Below are positions 45,917-55,118 of a DNA stretch of 64,000 nucleotides, piece after piece. Origin of the DNA: Desulfoscipio gibsoniae DSM 7213 (GTDB lineage: Bacteria > Bacillota > Desulfotomaculia > Desulfotomaculales > Desulfallaceae); contig NC_021184.1 of assembly GCF_000233715.2 (NCBI RefSeq), positions 1,582,501 through 1,646,500 on the forward strand, read 5' to 3'. The notes beneath the pieces are model-generated. The model ran no database searches, was not told the DNA's origin, and saw only the letters and a program-made list of their open reading frames with translations. Positions within the stretch are counted from its first letter, which is position 1; each line of letters opens with the position of its first letter. Both the position numbers and the translations under genes were made by a program.

Positions 45917-46147
45917 TTGTTAACCATAGCATTGGATGATGACTTGAGCAGGCTGCGCGACGACCTTGTAAAAGAAGGATTCAAGGTAGTGGATAGAACA
46001 ATGGCTGATCATGCAGATGCACTTATTGTTTCAGGCATGGAAAAAAACTTTATGAATATGCAGGATATTAGAACAGAAAAAAAGGTAATTGACGCTAGTG
46101 GAAAAAGTGTAAGAGAAATCGCTGATGAACTGCGCGGATTCGTGTAA
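45917..46147 (+). CDS. YkuS/UPF0180 family protein
   Basis: A 76-residue protein beginning at TTG with AGAGGTG upstream. The pattern IALDDDLSRLRDDLVKEGFKVV, then DADALIVSGMEKNFM and a C-terminal VIDASGKSVREIADEL matches UPF0180, a small Firmicute family of unknown function. Likely co-transcribed with the phosphoribosyltransferase and ended by the hairpin at 46220. Confidence 0.85.
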   Translation: MLTIALDDDLSRLRDDLVKEGFKVVDRTMADHADALIVSGMEKNFMNMQDIRTEKKVIDASGKSVREIADELRGFV

Positions 46148-46219
46148 AAGTTGTTAAACAAAGAAATACTGGATAAGATAATGGCAGGAAGATTTTTTGA
46201 ATTTGCTGCGCTAAGTCAG

Positions 46220-46254
46220 AAGGCCCTAACGGAGTTCCGTTAGGGCCTTTTTTA
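46220..46254 (+). terminator. Intrinsic terminator after ykuS-like gene
   Basis: AAGGCCCTAACGGA (46220-46233) / TCCGTTAGGGCCTT (46236-46249), perfect 14-base arms, then TTTTTT. A textbook rho-independent terminator. The remaining 200 bases to the next gene hold the marR promoter and AT-rich palindromes only. Confidence 0.9.
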
Positions 46255-46393
46255 CATTAAACCGGACAGCTTAGATTTGCTCTTGGAATATTAATATGAA
46301 GTCTTTTTCAAATCAAAAAGCTGTGGCCAATGCTTTCCTGGCTATCATGATGCCGCTAATAAGAGAAAGGGAGTTTACGCCGATCTTAAATGT

Positions 46394-46441
46394 TAATATT
46401 ATTAATGATTAATTGACATAATAATTAGCTTAGTTTATAAT
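46394..46441 (+). promoter_or_regulatory. Consensus sigma-A promoter with AT-rich palindromes before marR
   Basis: TTGACA (46413-46418), exactly 17 bases, TATAAT (46436-46441): both hexamers perfect. TTAATATTATTAA just upstream and TAATT...AATTA across the -35 are palindromic and could be autoregulatory operators for the MarR protein encoded 20 bases downstream. Confidence 0.8.
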
Positions 46442-46462
46442 TATTTCAAGAACGGAAGGGGT

Positions 46463-46894
46463 ATGAGCGCTTTGGATAAGGGAGAAAAGTTAATAGAATT
46501 TGATATATTATTCCAGGAGCTTGTTAGAGATAGTAGCTGCCAGCTAAAAGGGCTCTTGAATGATCTTGTTACTCCAACTCAATTTTATCTGCTAAAACTT
46601 ATTGCAACACACGATAATTGCAAAGCAGCGGATATTGCTCATATTTTAGATATTTCTCCGGCTGCTGCTACCACTATACTTGATAGACTTTATAAAAATG
46701 GTTGGATTGAGAGGGCTAGATCCGATAAGGATAGGCGTATAGTTTGGCTTAAAGTGACCGAGGATGGAAAAAAATTATTATCCGATATCGAGGCCAAGAG
46801 GTTTCAATTATTGGTGAAACAGTTTGATAATATAACCGAAGGGGAAATAGAAAATATATGTGAAGTCTTTAAGAAAATATTAAATATGGCTTAA
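46463..46894 (+). CDS. MarR-family transcriptional regulator
   Basis: 143 residues with the MarR winged helix: TPTQFYLLKLIATH, CKAADIAHILDISPAAATTILDRL (recognition region) and the wing RARSDKDRRIVWLKVTEDG. Likely a repressor of its own operon, which includes the small membrane protein downstream; the perfect promoter in front would be strong unless repressed. Ligand unknown. Confidence 0.93.
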   Translation: MSALDKGEKLIEFDILFQELVRDSSCQLKGLLNDLVTPTQFYLLKLIATHDNCKAADIAHILDISPAAATTILDRLYKNGWIERARSDKDRRIVWLKVTEDGKKLLSDIEAKRFQLLVKQFDNITEGEIENICEVFKKILNMA

Positions 46895-46920
46895 ATAATA
46901 CATTATAAGGGGTGTAGCTA

Positions 46921-47208
46921 ATGGGAGTTGTTGAAAGTATTTTAAATTTTTTATTAATTTTCTTGATAATAAATGGCATATTCAACTATCTGGTCTTTTC
47001 ACGAGCAAAGAAAGCGGCTCAAAAAATCCAAGAAGATAATGCACAATTAAAACTCGAAGTAAAAGAGGAGATTGAAATGGTTACTGATTACATTTGTGGC
47101 CGTACTCTACCAAAGTCAGAAGCTTACATCTTAGCCAATGATGATCAGAAACATTACTTTTGCAGCTGGGATTGCAGGGAAAAATTTATTGCTGGTAATC
47201 AAGTATAA
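46921..47208 (+). CDS. Small membrane protein with TRASH/YHS-like metal-binding tail
   Basis: 95 residues: one membrane helix (about 8-28), a charged coiled segment (about 30-55), and a C-terminal CGRTLPKSEAYILAN ... HYFCSWDCREKF that resembles the TRASH or YHS domain with three cysteines for a soft metal. It lies 26 bases after marR with AGGGGTGTAG before the ATG, so it may be a metal sensor or trafficking protein controlled by that MarR protein. Function not known. Confidence 0.75.
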   Translation: MGVVESILNFLLIFLIINGIFNYLVFSRAKKAAQKIQEDNAQLKLEVKEEIEMVTDYICGRTLPKSEAYILANDDQKHYFCSWDCREKFIAGNQV

Positions 47209-47439
47209 AACATCCGCGGTATAACTTTACAAACTTTTATTAAGACCCCTGTCATGCCTGCTATGTATATCAGAGCCATTCTTCAAAACCCGTTCAATAA
47301 AAATACCCCAATTGGTTGAAGTTAGCATATAGTGAATCAACTAACCACCAAGGGGGTGAAATGTTATCTGTGCCAAATCAGATGAGGTTCTTGTTGTTCG
47401 CGATACATTATAATTCGAAATCTTAAAAAACGCTTTTGA

Positions 47440-49539
47440 TTATAAAGTTAGGTTACGTATTTCCTGCAGGTTTTCCAGCTTGTGTAATTTTAGCTGCTTT
47501 TCTGATATGGTGTACAGCACATCTTCTATAAACAGCGACCGGCTGACGGTGTCAAAGTAGCTTTCACCATTTTGGCTGGCCAGGTGATCCAGCTTGCCCC
47601 GCAGCTTGATGCCATTTTGGGGAGAGATTTCAAATACGTAGGCTCCCTGCCATTCGGGGTAGTGGGGTAGTATACCCTTATTAGGTTCAATCATCATGAT
47701 GCGGTAGGGCGATCCGTAGCTTACGGGTATAACCAGCAAGTTCTTTTCCTTACTGAACAACACTGCCCGGTGGTCGTGGCGGGCCGCTGAATCGGAATCA
47801 TCCCGGTCTACCACGTACTTGGCCAATTCCCGGGGTGCAGCCGGGTTAGTTACGTCAAACAATGCGATTTTAACGCCTTGTTCGCGTGTAGGCGGGGGCA
47901 TGATCATGCTCTGTTCGGTAAGGGGCTGTGGCACCTGCGCTGTCGATACCTCCCGGCCAATGCCGATTAAGTGGTTGGCATCGTATGGCTGTAGGTGGTC
48001 GGAGTAACCCGGAATCTTAAGCTGGCCCAGTAATTTCGGCTGCTGCGGGTTGGCCAGACTGATCACAAAGAGGGGGTCGGTTTGCCTGAAAGTTACCAGG
48101 TAAGCCCGGTCGCCCATGAACCGCGCCGAAAAAATTCTTTCCGATGGAGCCAGGCCAAGCAATTGGCCGGTCACTTGCATTTTTTCATCCAGCACATAGA
48201 TGTTGTTTCTGGTTGCGGGTGAGGTAGTGAACAAAAACCCCTCCGAGGTGGTGGCTATACGGAAATAACCGTTATATTCATCCATGGAAAACTGATTCAA
48301 AACACGGCCGTTAACCTCGCCCTGGCCCCGGTATTCCACCTGATTGCTTACCAGTGCCATTTTATAAATCACGGTTTTGTTCTGTTCCCGGTCCAAATCC
48401 CGCTGGAATTTGTCCATTATATCTTTTATTTTTTCTTCCAGGGCTGCTGCTTGCTGGTAGTTAAGGGTGCTCAGGTGTTCCTCAAGTATATTTTCGGCTT
48501 GCTGAGTTTTTTCGGTGTAACCCTGGCCAGAATCTCGTACCGCTTTAATTTTTTGGGCGATATCAACCGGTACTATGGCTGCCAGACCATCCAGCAGCTT
48601 TCGTGTGTACATGGCGTAATCGGGCATTTTATCACCGGTCAGGTACAGGTGGCCGGTGGAGGCAAACACGTTCTGGGAAGTGCCGGTTAAAAAAGCCTTA
48701 CTTTGCACCTGGTCGGCTTTGTCTTGTAAACTTAATGACAGTATCAGTGTGTAGTTGTAGGTATAATCGGGGCTGTTGAAATAATGGATGCTAGTTGCGG
48801 CAATGGTGCGTTCCTGTCCATCTGTGCTCAGCTTTGGCAATACCACTTTGGGCTGCTGGCTGCCTGGCTCATATTGTTGGGCAGGGGCGTGTACCAAGGC
48901 GTACACGTCGGAGCCAATCATCCGGGAGGTAAGATAATGGCCGCTGCACTTTACTTCTTTGGTCAGCACAGGCTTTTCCCGGTTGGCTACACTATATTTG
49001 TGTATAAACATCAGGTCGGCTTCAGGGCCGTTGCCGAAAACAACCAGGGTATCCCTATTAATGAAAGCTTCCACGGGCTGTCCTTGAAAGTGTATTGTGG
49101 ACAACTTCTTAGCCTCTGAGGCCGGGTGGGCCTGGATAATAGATAACTTTTGACCGCTTATTACATACAGGTATTTACCATCTGTTTTAACCAGGTCCGC
49201 TTCGTCTACGCCCTGTACCTGGTTATTGGTGCCGGAGTAGTCAGCCGCGCCATCATCCCCGGCTGCAGTTTGCTTTGCCTTGTTGCTATTCAGTGCTGCT
49301 TCGGGAGCGGCTTCTGCTTTAATTGAGACATCTTCAAGGATTGCTCCGTAACGCAGCGTGTTAAACTGTCGGGCCAGTAGGGTATTTTGTTCGATGTAAT
49401 CCACCAGCTCCTCGTAACTCTTAAACGTGGCCGGCTCCGCAGCCGCTGATTGGCCCGTTCCTGCTGAAAAACTCGCCAATAATGCGGTCACTGCCAGCAG
49501 CATGGCCAGTAAACCGTACCAGGTCTTACGTGACGACAC
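47440..49539 (-). CDS. Secreted beta-propeller-domain protein
   Basis: About 699 residues with an N-terminal signal peptide (TWYGLLAMLLAVTALLASFSAG). The body matches the secreted beta-propeller domain family (PF09826): NNQVQGVDEADLVKTDGKYLYVI is the defining motif, followed by repeats such as YLVTFRQTDPLFVISL and VIPVSYGS. A helical insertion (about 325-390) rich in Gln and Glu is present. Probably an envelope protein; ligand unknown. Three in-frame starts exist (49560, 49545, 49539); the GTG at 49539 is best spaced from AAGGGGG. Confidence 0.85.
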   Translation of the reverse strand: MSSRKTWYGLLAMLLAVTALLASFSAGTGQSAAAEPATFKSYEELVDYIEQNTLLARQFNTLRYGAILEDVSIKAEAAPEAALNSNKAKQTAAGDDGAADYSGTNNQVQGVDEADLVKTDGKYLYVISGQKLSIIQAHPASEAKKLSTIHFQGQPVEAFINRDTLVVFGNGPEADLMFIHKYSVANREKPVLTKEVKCSGHYLTSRMIGSDVYALVHAPAQQYEPGSQQPKVVLPKLSTDGQERTIAATSIHYFNSPDYTYNYTLILSLSLQDKADQVQSKAFLTGTSQNVFASTGHLYLTGDKMPDYAMYTRKLLDGLAAIVPVDIAQKIKAVRDSGQGYTEKTQQAENILEEHLSTLNYQQAAALEEKIKDIMDKFQRDLDREQNKTVIYKMALVSNQVEYRGQGEVNGRVLNQFSMDEYNGYFRIATTSEGFLFTTSPATRNNIYVLDEKMQVTGQLLGLAPSERIFSARFMGDRAYLVTFRQTDPLFVISLANPQQPKLLGQLKIPGYSDHLQPYDANHLIGIGREVSTAQVPQPLTEQSMIMPPPTREQGVKIALFDVTNPAAPRELAKYVVDRDDSDSAARHDHRAVLFSKEKNLLVIPVSYGSPYRIMMIEPNKGILPHYPEWQGAYVFEISPQNGIKLRGKLDHLASQNGESYFDTVSRSLFIEDVLYTISEKQLKLHKLENLQEIRNLTL

Positions 49540-49560
49540 AATCATTACCCCCTTTATCAT

Positions 49561-49867
49561 GTTCTTTTTTTATATGCTGACGAGATCGGCGGGTAAAAGT
49601 TCCCTGGTACCTGGTAGCAGATGATGAAAGGTTATAAATTGCAGGGTGAAAAACTCAAAGGATTAAAGTTAGTACGGCATAACTTGCTTTTCAGATGATG
49701 GTAATAATGTTGATGTTGATGTAGTTACCAATATTGCAGATTAAATCAGAAAACGTATAAGAATGAAACCGGTCAGAAAGGGTATTCCCTGGTCGGATGG
49801 TGCCCCCTGGAATAATTTTAAGTTTTTATGCAAAGGAAATTAATGTATCCCGTCGAACGTAAATTTT
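49561..49867. other. Intergenic region, no feature recognised
   Basis: About 300 AT-rich bases between the divergent beta-propeller and histidine-kinase genes. Promoters for both must lie here, but I see no well-matched element, repeat or small gene. Confidence 0.5.
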
Positions 49868-52351
49868 ATGACCAATTTGATTGGGGAGATGGGATTATCC
49901 ATGAAATCTCAAGAAGCTGAGAATGAACAACTGATTACAGAAAACCAATATTTGCGTAAGCGAGTGGCTGAATTAGAAACAACTGAATATGAACTCAATA
50001 TAAAATTAAAAGAATTAAATCTGGTTGCCGAGCATTACCAGGTATTAGTGGAAAACCAGAGTGACCTTGTCGTTAAAGTTGATATTAATAGTAAAGTTTT
50101 ATTTGTTAATCAGTCATATTGTGATGTGTTCGGCAAAAAGCAACGGGAACTTATAGACTCGTTATTTGAACCGCTGGCAAATGAGAGTGACAGTGAAGTT
50201 ACCTTCAAAGCTATGGAAAATCTTAATAACCCCCCTTATAGTTGTTATATTGAGCACAGGGCTATGACGAAAAATGGTTGCAGATGGTTTGGCTGGGCTA
50301 TTAAGGCAATTTTGGGTGAGTCAAATAATGTAATAGCAATAGTGGGAGTGGGCAGAGACATTACTGAACGTAAGAAGGCTGAAAAAGAGCTGGAGGCGGC
50401 AAACCAAAAGTTGAGGGACATTATTGATTTTCTCCCTGACGCTACTTTCGTTGTTGATAACGATAAGAGAGTTATTGCTTGGAATAGATCTATTGAAGAG
50501 ATGACGGGATTGGCTAAAAAAGATATTATCGGCAAAGGGGATTATGCTTACGCTGTAGCTTTTTACGGTAAAAGGATGCCCTTTCTTGTTGATTTTATAA
50601 ATACTGACATTAACAAAATAAAAAGTGAAGTAATATATGAGAATATTCAAGAAAAAGGCAACGCGCTATATGCTGAGATTAATATGCCTCCTCCGTTTAA
50701 CGGCAATGGAGGAACCTTATGGGCTAAAGCATCCCCACTTTATGATAGTGAGGGCCAAGTAATCGGTGTGATTGAATCCATCCGTGACATAACTGACCGT
50801 AAGCGTCTGGAGGATGAATTATATACATATCGCAATTATCTAGAAATAATGATAAAAGAGCGGACCGCAGAGTTGCAGAATGCTATGGCACAACTTCAAC
50901 AAGAGGTTGCGGAACATCAGGGGGCGCGGGAGGCTTTATCTGAAAGCGAGGCTCAATTGAGTCGTATTACTAATAATATGCTTGATTTAATAGTAGTAAT
51001 CGACACGCAAGGGACGATAAAGTATGCAACCCCATCCCACAAAAAAGTATTAGGATATGAGCCGGAAGATATGTTAGGAAAGTGTGCTCGGGATTTTGTA
51101 CATCCGGATGATTTAGGAAAAATACTACATGTCTACAAGAAAGGCTTTAGTACACTATCACCTGTAAAAACAGAGTATCGCTGTAGACAAATTAACGGCC
51201 AATATATATGGGTGGAATCTACTGCTAAAATACTATTAAACGATAGTAAATTGTTTGCCGAAGTTATAATATGCACCCGCGATATCACTGGGCGTAAACA
51301 GGCCGAAGAAACGCTGCGTTTGTCAGAAGAACGTTTTTATAAGGCTTTCCATTCCAGTCCTAACCCAATGGCTATAAGTTCCCTTGAACATGGACAATTC
51401 TTTGACATAAACTGCAATTTTGTTGATGCTCTCGGTTATACTCGTGAAGAGGTGATCGGGCATACTTCAACGGAATTAAATATTTGGGAGCCACAGAAAC
51501 GTACGGAAGTCATCAACTTATTATTAAGCCAAGGTTATTTACGAAACTTTGAGAACTCTTTCCAGACTAAGTCTGGTAAACTACGTATTGGTTTGCTTTC
51601 AGCTGAAATTATTGAAATAAACGGTGAAAAGGTAATCTTAAGTATTGTGAATGACATTACGGATTTAAGATTATTCGAGAAAGAAATGTTGCACTTGGAT
51701 AAATTAAATCTTGTTGGAGAAATGGCCGCCAGTATAGGCCATGAGATAAGGAATCCTATGACTACTGTACGTGGATTTCTACAAATTCTTAGGGGTAGGG
51801 AGAAGTCCAATAAAAACATAGAATATTATGATCTTATGATAGAAGAACTGGATAGAGCGAATTCTATAATTACACCTTTTTTATCACTGGCCAGGAATAA
51901 ACCTGTTGATAAAGCCAGGCAGAACCTCAATACTGTTGTGAAAACTTTACAACCGTTATTGCAGGCTGATGCTAATAAAGAAGGTAAATATATGGATTTG
52001 GAGCTTTATGATATCCCCGATTTGCTATTGGATGAAAAAGAAATACGCCAGCTATTGCTTAACTTTGTTCGTAACGGATTAGAAGCCATGTCCCCTGGTA
52101 GTAAACTAATAATAAAAACGTATGTCGAACATGATGGAGTAATATTAGCTGTTCAGGATCAGGGTAGTGGAATTGCCCCTGAGACAATGGATAAACTGGG
52201 AACTCCCTTTTTTACAACCAAGGATAACGGGACGGGTTTAGGTCTTGCTGTCTGTTATAGTATTATCAATAGGCACAACGCCAGGATTGAAGTTGAAACC
52301 GGGCCTTCTGGGACCACTTTCATGGTTAAATTTAAGGTGCCGACCGATTAA
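49868..52351 (+). CDS. Multi-PAS sensor histidine kinase (sporulation-kinase-like)
   Basis: 827 residues, no membrane helix seen. A short coiled coil, then four PAS domains (about 50-170, 185-310, 360-475, 490-605) with ITERKKAEKEL, ITDRKRLEDEL and ITGRKQAEETL as their joining helices, then HisKA with GHEIRNPMTTVRGFLQ near residue 625 and an HATPase domain with NFVRNGLEAM, DQGSGI and GTGLGLAVC. The HisKA sequence is of the type found in Spo0A-directed kinases (KinA/KinE). No response regulator lies next to it, as usual for orphan sporulation kinases. The start may be 49868 or the ATG at 49901. Confidence 0.9.
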   Translation: MTNLIGEMGLSMKSQEAENEQLITENQYLRKRVAELETTEYELNIKLKELNLVAEHYQVLVENQSDLVVKVDINSKVLFVNQSYCDVFGKKQRELIDSLFEPLANESDSEVTFKAMENLNNPPYSCYIEHRAMTKNGCRWFGWAIKAILGESNNVIAIVGVGRDITERKKAEKELEAANQKLRDIIDFLPDATFVVDNDKRVIAWNRSIEEMTGLAKKDIIGKGDYAYAVAFYGKRMPFLVDFINTDINKIKSEVIYENIQEKGNALYAEINMPPPFNGNGGTLWAKASPLYDSEGQVIGVIESIRDITDRKRLEDELYTYRNYLEIMIKERTAELQNAMAQLQQEVAEHQGAREALSESEAQLSRITNNMLDLIVVIDTQGTIKYATPSHKKVLGYEPEDMLGKCARDFVHPDDLGKILHVYKKGFSTLSPVKTEYRCRQINGQYIWVESTAKILLNDSKLFAEVIICTRDITGRKQAEETLRLSEERFYKAFHSSPNPMAISSLEHGQFFDINCNFVDALGYTREEVIGHTSTELNIWEPQKRTEVINLLLSQGYLRNFENSFQTKSGKLRIGLLSAEIIEINGEKVILSIVNDITDLRLFEKEMLHLDKLNLVGEMAASIGHEIRNPMTTVRGFLQILRGREKSNKNIEYYDLMIEELDRANSIITPFLSLARNKPVDKARQNLNTVVKTLQPLLQADANKEGKYMDLELYDIPDLLLDEKEIRQLLLNFVRNGLEAMSPGSKLIIKTYVEHDGVILAVQDQGSGIAPETMDKLGTPFFTTKDNGTGLGLAVCYSIINRHNARIEVETGPSGTTFMVKFKVPTD

Positions 52352-52374
52352 ATCAGGAATACAAGCATGGCGGG

Positions 52375-52608
52375 GTGGAACTATACCGGAAAATATTGTA
52401 TTACAGGCCCCGTGTAATGTGCTATGTTGGCAAGGGAGTATACGAAAAATACAGCGGTCGGCGGAACGTACCCCGGGGTAACCAGGAAAAGCCTGTAATA
52501 TCCGGGGTAATCGACTTTGTGGCTCCCTCGTCAAGCGGTTTAGTACGCATGAAGCTGGGCGATGTTATAGTTATTTACAGTGGATTAAAGGAATTTAGGA
52601 AGCAATAG
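52375..52608 (+). pseudogene. Mismatch-specific DNA glycosylase (Mug/TDG) C-terminal remnant
   Basis: A 77-codon frame reading YYRPRVMCYVGKGVYEKYSG, then GVIDFVAPSSSGL, matches the C-terminal half of Mug-type uracil/thymine mismatch glycosylases, including the substrate-loop SPSGL region. The N-terminal catalytic part (the GINP motif) is absent upstream, where the histidine-kinase gene ends only 24 bases earlier. The frame runs into a dispersed repeat copy, which supplies the last codons and stop. A broken gene. Confidence 0.65.
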
Positions 52609-52626
52609 AACCGTCCTCTTGCTTCC
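52598..52626. repeat. Dispersed GGAAGCA repeat copy
   Basis: GGAAGCAATAGAACCG followed by TCCTCTTGCTTCC. It covers the end of the mug remnant and lies ten bases from the stop of the minus-strand gene to its right. Confidence 0.75.
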
Positions 52627-52636
52627 CCCTTGCTTT

Positions 52637-53107
52637 CTAAGGAGGTTTTGGAGGCATCATATTGGGCGGTTGTTGACTTTGGAATATTTGTTCCCTCAAG
52701 GTTGAAATTAAACGATACATGTATATTTGCTCGTTTTCAATATGGCTAACTAAGGTTTGCCAAACTGGTTGGTTTTGACCATAGGCTTTTAAATGTTGGA
52801 TAAACGCCAATAATTCTTGATCATAGTGCAAAAACTGTTGCATTAATTGTGATGTGGAATGTGCTAAGGAATAATCTATATGGTTTTGATAAGTTAATAG
52901 GCTTAATAATGGGCGAGCTTCATTGTTGATTGAATTAAAACAATTTTTCATTCGGTTAAGATCTGCTACAATTTGAGGGGTAAGGTTTAAGTTTAGACAT
53001 TGCGCAACATTAATAAAAAATACGGGGTGTTGGCTACTTATTTCCGACCACAGGATAAGTTCCCTGAGACCGCACTCCAGGCTGGGCAGGTAAGTATAGC
53101 AATACAT
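52637..53107 (-). CDS. Unknown helical protein, DUF2935-like
   Basis: 156 residues, all-helical by appearance, with LRELILWSEISSQHP and HIENEQIYMYRLISTL. The pattern recalls DUF2935 ferritin-like proteins of clostridia, but the usual His/Glu metal residues are not clear, so the assignment is weak. It ends in a Pro-rich MMPPKPP tail. It has AGGGAGGGAT before the ATG. Its stop falls just beside a dispersed repeat. Confidence 0.55.
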   Translation of the reverse strand: MYCYTYLPSLECGLRELILWSEISSQHPVFFINVAQCLNLNLTPQIVADLNRMKNCFNSINNEARPLLSLLTYQNHIDYSLAHSTSQLMQQFLHYDQELLAFIQHLKAYGQNQPVWQTLVSHIENEQIYMYRLISTLREQIFQSQQPPNMMPPKPP

Positions 53108-53181
53108 ATTATCCCTCCCATTTTTTATAATACATTATGGTAAAAAAAGGATTTATGCTACTCATCTTTATCGATTCTTTA

Positions 53182-53211
53182 GGAAGCATAGGGGACGGTT
53201 CCTTAGCTTCC
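53182..53211. repeat. Dispersed GGAAGCA repeat copy
   Basis: GGAAGCATAGGGGACGG followed by TTCCTTAGCTTCC, opposite in polarity to the copy at 52598. Confidence 0.75.
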
Positions 53212-53394
53212 TCAATCTTTGTCTATTGTATTCTTGACCCATTCCCGAGCTATTCTGCGGATCTCTGATCTAACTTTAACCTCGTCAGAGTCGTTTGTGT
53301 CAATGTACGCAAACTGGTACGGCTTAACCACCTTTAATCTAGCTTCTCGTTTACTCTGCCATCTGTTATGAAAAATATTTGACCAATGAGTAAT
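53212..53394 (-). pseudogene. Unidentified 60-codon frame without a start codon
   Basis: Open from just after a TAG (53397-53395) to a TGA at 53214-53212, with no ATG, GTG or TTG in a useful place. It encodes NRWQSKREARLKVVKPYQFA and EVKVRSEIRRIAREWVK, a coherent, charged, protein-like sequence, so it is probably the tail of a decayed gene. Family not recognised. Its stop touches a repeat copy. Confidence 0.35.
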
Positions 53395-53621
53395 CTAAAC
53401 ATTGCCAAAGGACATCATATAATCCGTCTTTATAACGCTTCTTTTTGTCGAGTCTTGACAGATAAATAAAATACAATTATATTTAATATTGTATTAAATT
53501 ATACTATTGTTATGGGCACGAAAGTGCCTAATATTTCTTATTGTAAGATAACTTGCTAATTAATTATAGCGTAATTATAGCGCAAATATAGCGAAATTGC
53601 AGAACAAGGGGTCTTTTTAAA

Positions 53622-54206
53622 ATGACAGTGGCAATTAATTTAACAGATAGTCTCGATGATAATTCCAATTTTATTAATTATGTAAGTAAAGAAAGCGGGC
53701 AGCCGGTGGAGCAATGTTACCAATGTGGCAAATGTACTGCCGGGTGCCCGCTGGCTTTTACCATGGATTACCCCCCGCACCGGGTGCTACGTTTGGTTCA
53801 GCTGGGCTTGCAAGAGCGGGTACTGCAGAGTCAGGCCATCTGGCTTTGTGCCGGTTGCAATACCTGTACTTCAAGATGTCCCCGCAATGTTGACCTGGCC
53901 CGGGTAATGGATTGTTTGCGCGGCCTGGCCAAGCGCGATGGTATTTTGCTGGAGGGCCGGGCTAGGGATGTAGCTATATTTTACGATTGTTTCCTTAATA
54001 CCGTTAAGGATAATGGCAAACTTTATGAGCTGGGCATGATGCTCAACTATAATTTGAAAACCAGGCAAATCTTTAAGAATGCTGATACCGGTTTGGCGAT
54101 GTTCACCAAAAATAAAGTTAAGCTCTTACCCGCAAGGACCCAAAATCACCGGGATATAGGTTTGATTTTTGAACGTATCCGGAAGCTGGAGGGGAATGCC
54201 AGATGA
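53622..54206 (+). CDS. hdrC: Heterodisulfide reductase subunit C-like Fe-S protein
   Basis: 194 residues with two [4Fe-4S] motifs, CYQCGKCTAGCP (about 28-39) and CAGCNTCTSRCP (about 72-83), as in HdrC. It relays electrons between HdrA and HdrB. Its stop overlaps the start of hdrB (ATGA). In non-methanogens HdrABC sets take part in electron bifurcation or confurcation with unknown disulfide or other acceptors. GGGGTC before the ATG. Confidence 0.92.
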   Translation: MTVAINLTDSLDDNSNFINYVSKESGQPVEQCYQCGKCTAGCPLAFTMDYPPHRVLRLVQLGLQERVLQSQAIWLCAGCNTCTSRCPRNVDLARVMDCLRGLAKRDGILLEGRARDVAIFYDCFLNTVKDNGKLYELGMMLNYNLKTRQIFKNADTGLAMFTKNKVKLLPARTQNHRDIGLIFERIRKLEGNAR

Positions 54207-55060
54207 AATACGCATATTTTCCGGGGTGCTGCGATCACACCAGCGGCAGAGAATATGATGTATCAACCAGGGCAGTCTGCCGGGCGCTGGGCGTGGAATT
54301 GGTGGAAATACCAGACTGGAGTTGCTGTGGTTCAACACCGGGCCACAGCACCAGCCATATGCTGGGGGTAGCTCTGGCTGCCCGCAACTTGGCTCTAGTG
54401 GCGGAAATGGGACTTGATTGCACCGCTTCCTGCTCGGCCTGTTACCAGCGCCTGGCTATGGCCAACGTGGAAATGCAAAATAATCAAGAACTTTGTAAAA
54501 AGATTAACTGGGTTACCGGCAAACCTTACCACGGAGGTGTGCAGGTTAAATCAATACTGGAAATAATCGCTGGCCTAAGATCGGAAACAATCTCCGCAAA
54601 GCTTGTCAGGCCATTGCGGAATTTAAAAGTAGCTGTATACTATGGTTGTTTGATGGTTAGGCCAAAAGAGGTGCAAGTTGATGATCCCGAAAACCCTTTG
54701 GTCATGGACGGTTTGCTGGATGCCGTTGGTGCCCATGCGTTGGATTGGAATAGTAAAACCGAATGTTGTGGTGCCTCTTTGGCCATATCCAATGAGGACG
54801 TGGTTTTAAAATTAACTGAAAAAATACTTGCCGATGCTTCCCTGGCTGGTGCTGAATGTATTGCCACGGCTTGTCCCCTTTGTCACTTCAATTTAGATAT
54901 GCGCCAGAGGAAAATAAACCAGGTTTTTGGTAGCGATTATCGTCTGCCCGTATTTTATTTTACCCAGTTGATTGGACTTGCCATAGGACTTACACCCATT
55001 GATTTAAGCTTTAACACTCATTTTGTGGATACGAAAAGGGTGTTAGAACTAGTTGGATAG
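54203..55060 (+). CDS. hdrB: Heterodisulfide reductase subunit B-like protein
   Basis: 285 residues with the cysteine-rich CCG domains that bind the non-cubane [4Fe-4S] clusters of HdrB: FPGCCDHTSG, DWSCCGSTPGH, ASCSACYQRL in the first domain and VYYGCLMVRP, ECCGASLA, TACPLCHFNL in the second. It is the presumed catalytic disulfide-reducing subunit. Translationally coupled to hdrC by a four-base overlap. Confidence 0.93.
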   Translation: MKYAYFPGCCDHTSGREYDVSTRAVCRALGVELVEIPDWSCCGSTPGHSTSHMLGVALAARNLALVAEMGLDCTASCSACYQRLAMANVEMQNNQELCKKINWVTGKPYHGGVQVKSILEIIAGLRSETISAKLVRPLRNLKVAVYYGCLMVRPKEVQVDDPENPLVMDGLLDAVGAHALDWNSKTECCGASLAISNEDVVLKLTEKILADASLAGAECIATACPLCHFNLDMRQRKINQVFGSDYRLPVFYFTQLIGLAIGLTPIDLSFNTHFVDTKRVLELVG

Positions 55061-55118
55061 TTAATTATAAATATTGCATCAAATGTAGACATAGATAAAT
55101 ACTGATATAATTGGAGCG

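Larger units (their letters stand above)
53108..53621. other. Intergenic region with repeat and decayed frame
   Basis: 514 bases upstream of hdrC. It holds a dispersed repeat at 53182-53211, a start-less minus-strand frame at 53212-53394, and about 200 AT-rich bases just before hdrC with an imperfect tandem TATAGCG/AAATATAGCG repeat near 53570-53595 that may belong to its promoter. Confidence 0.5.
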
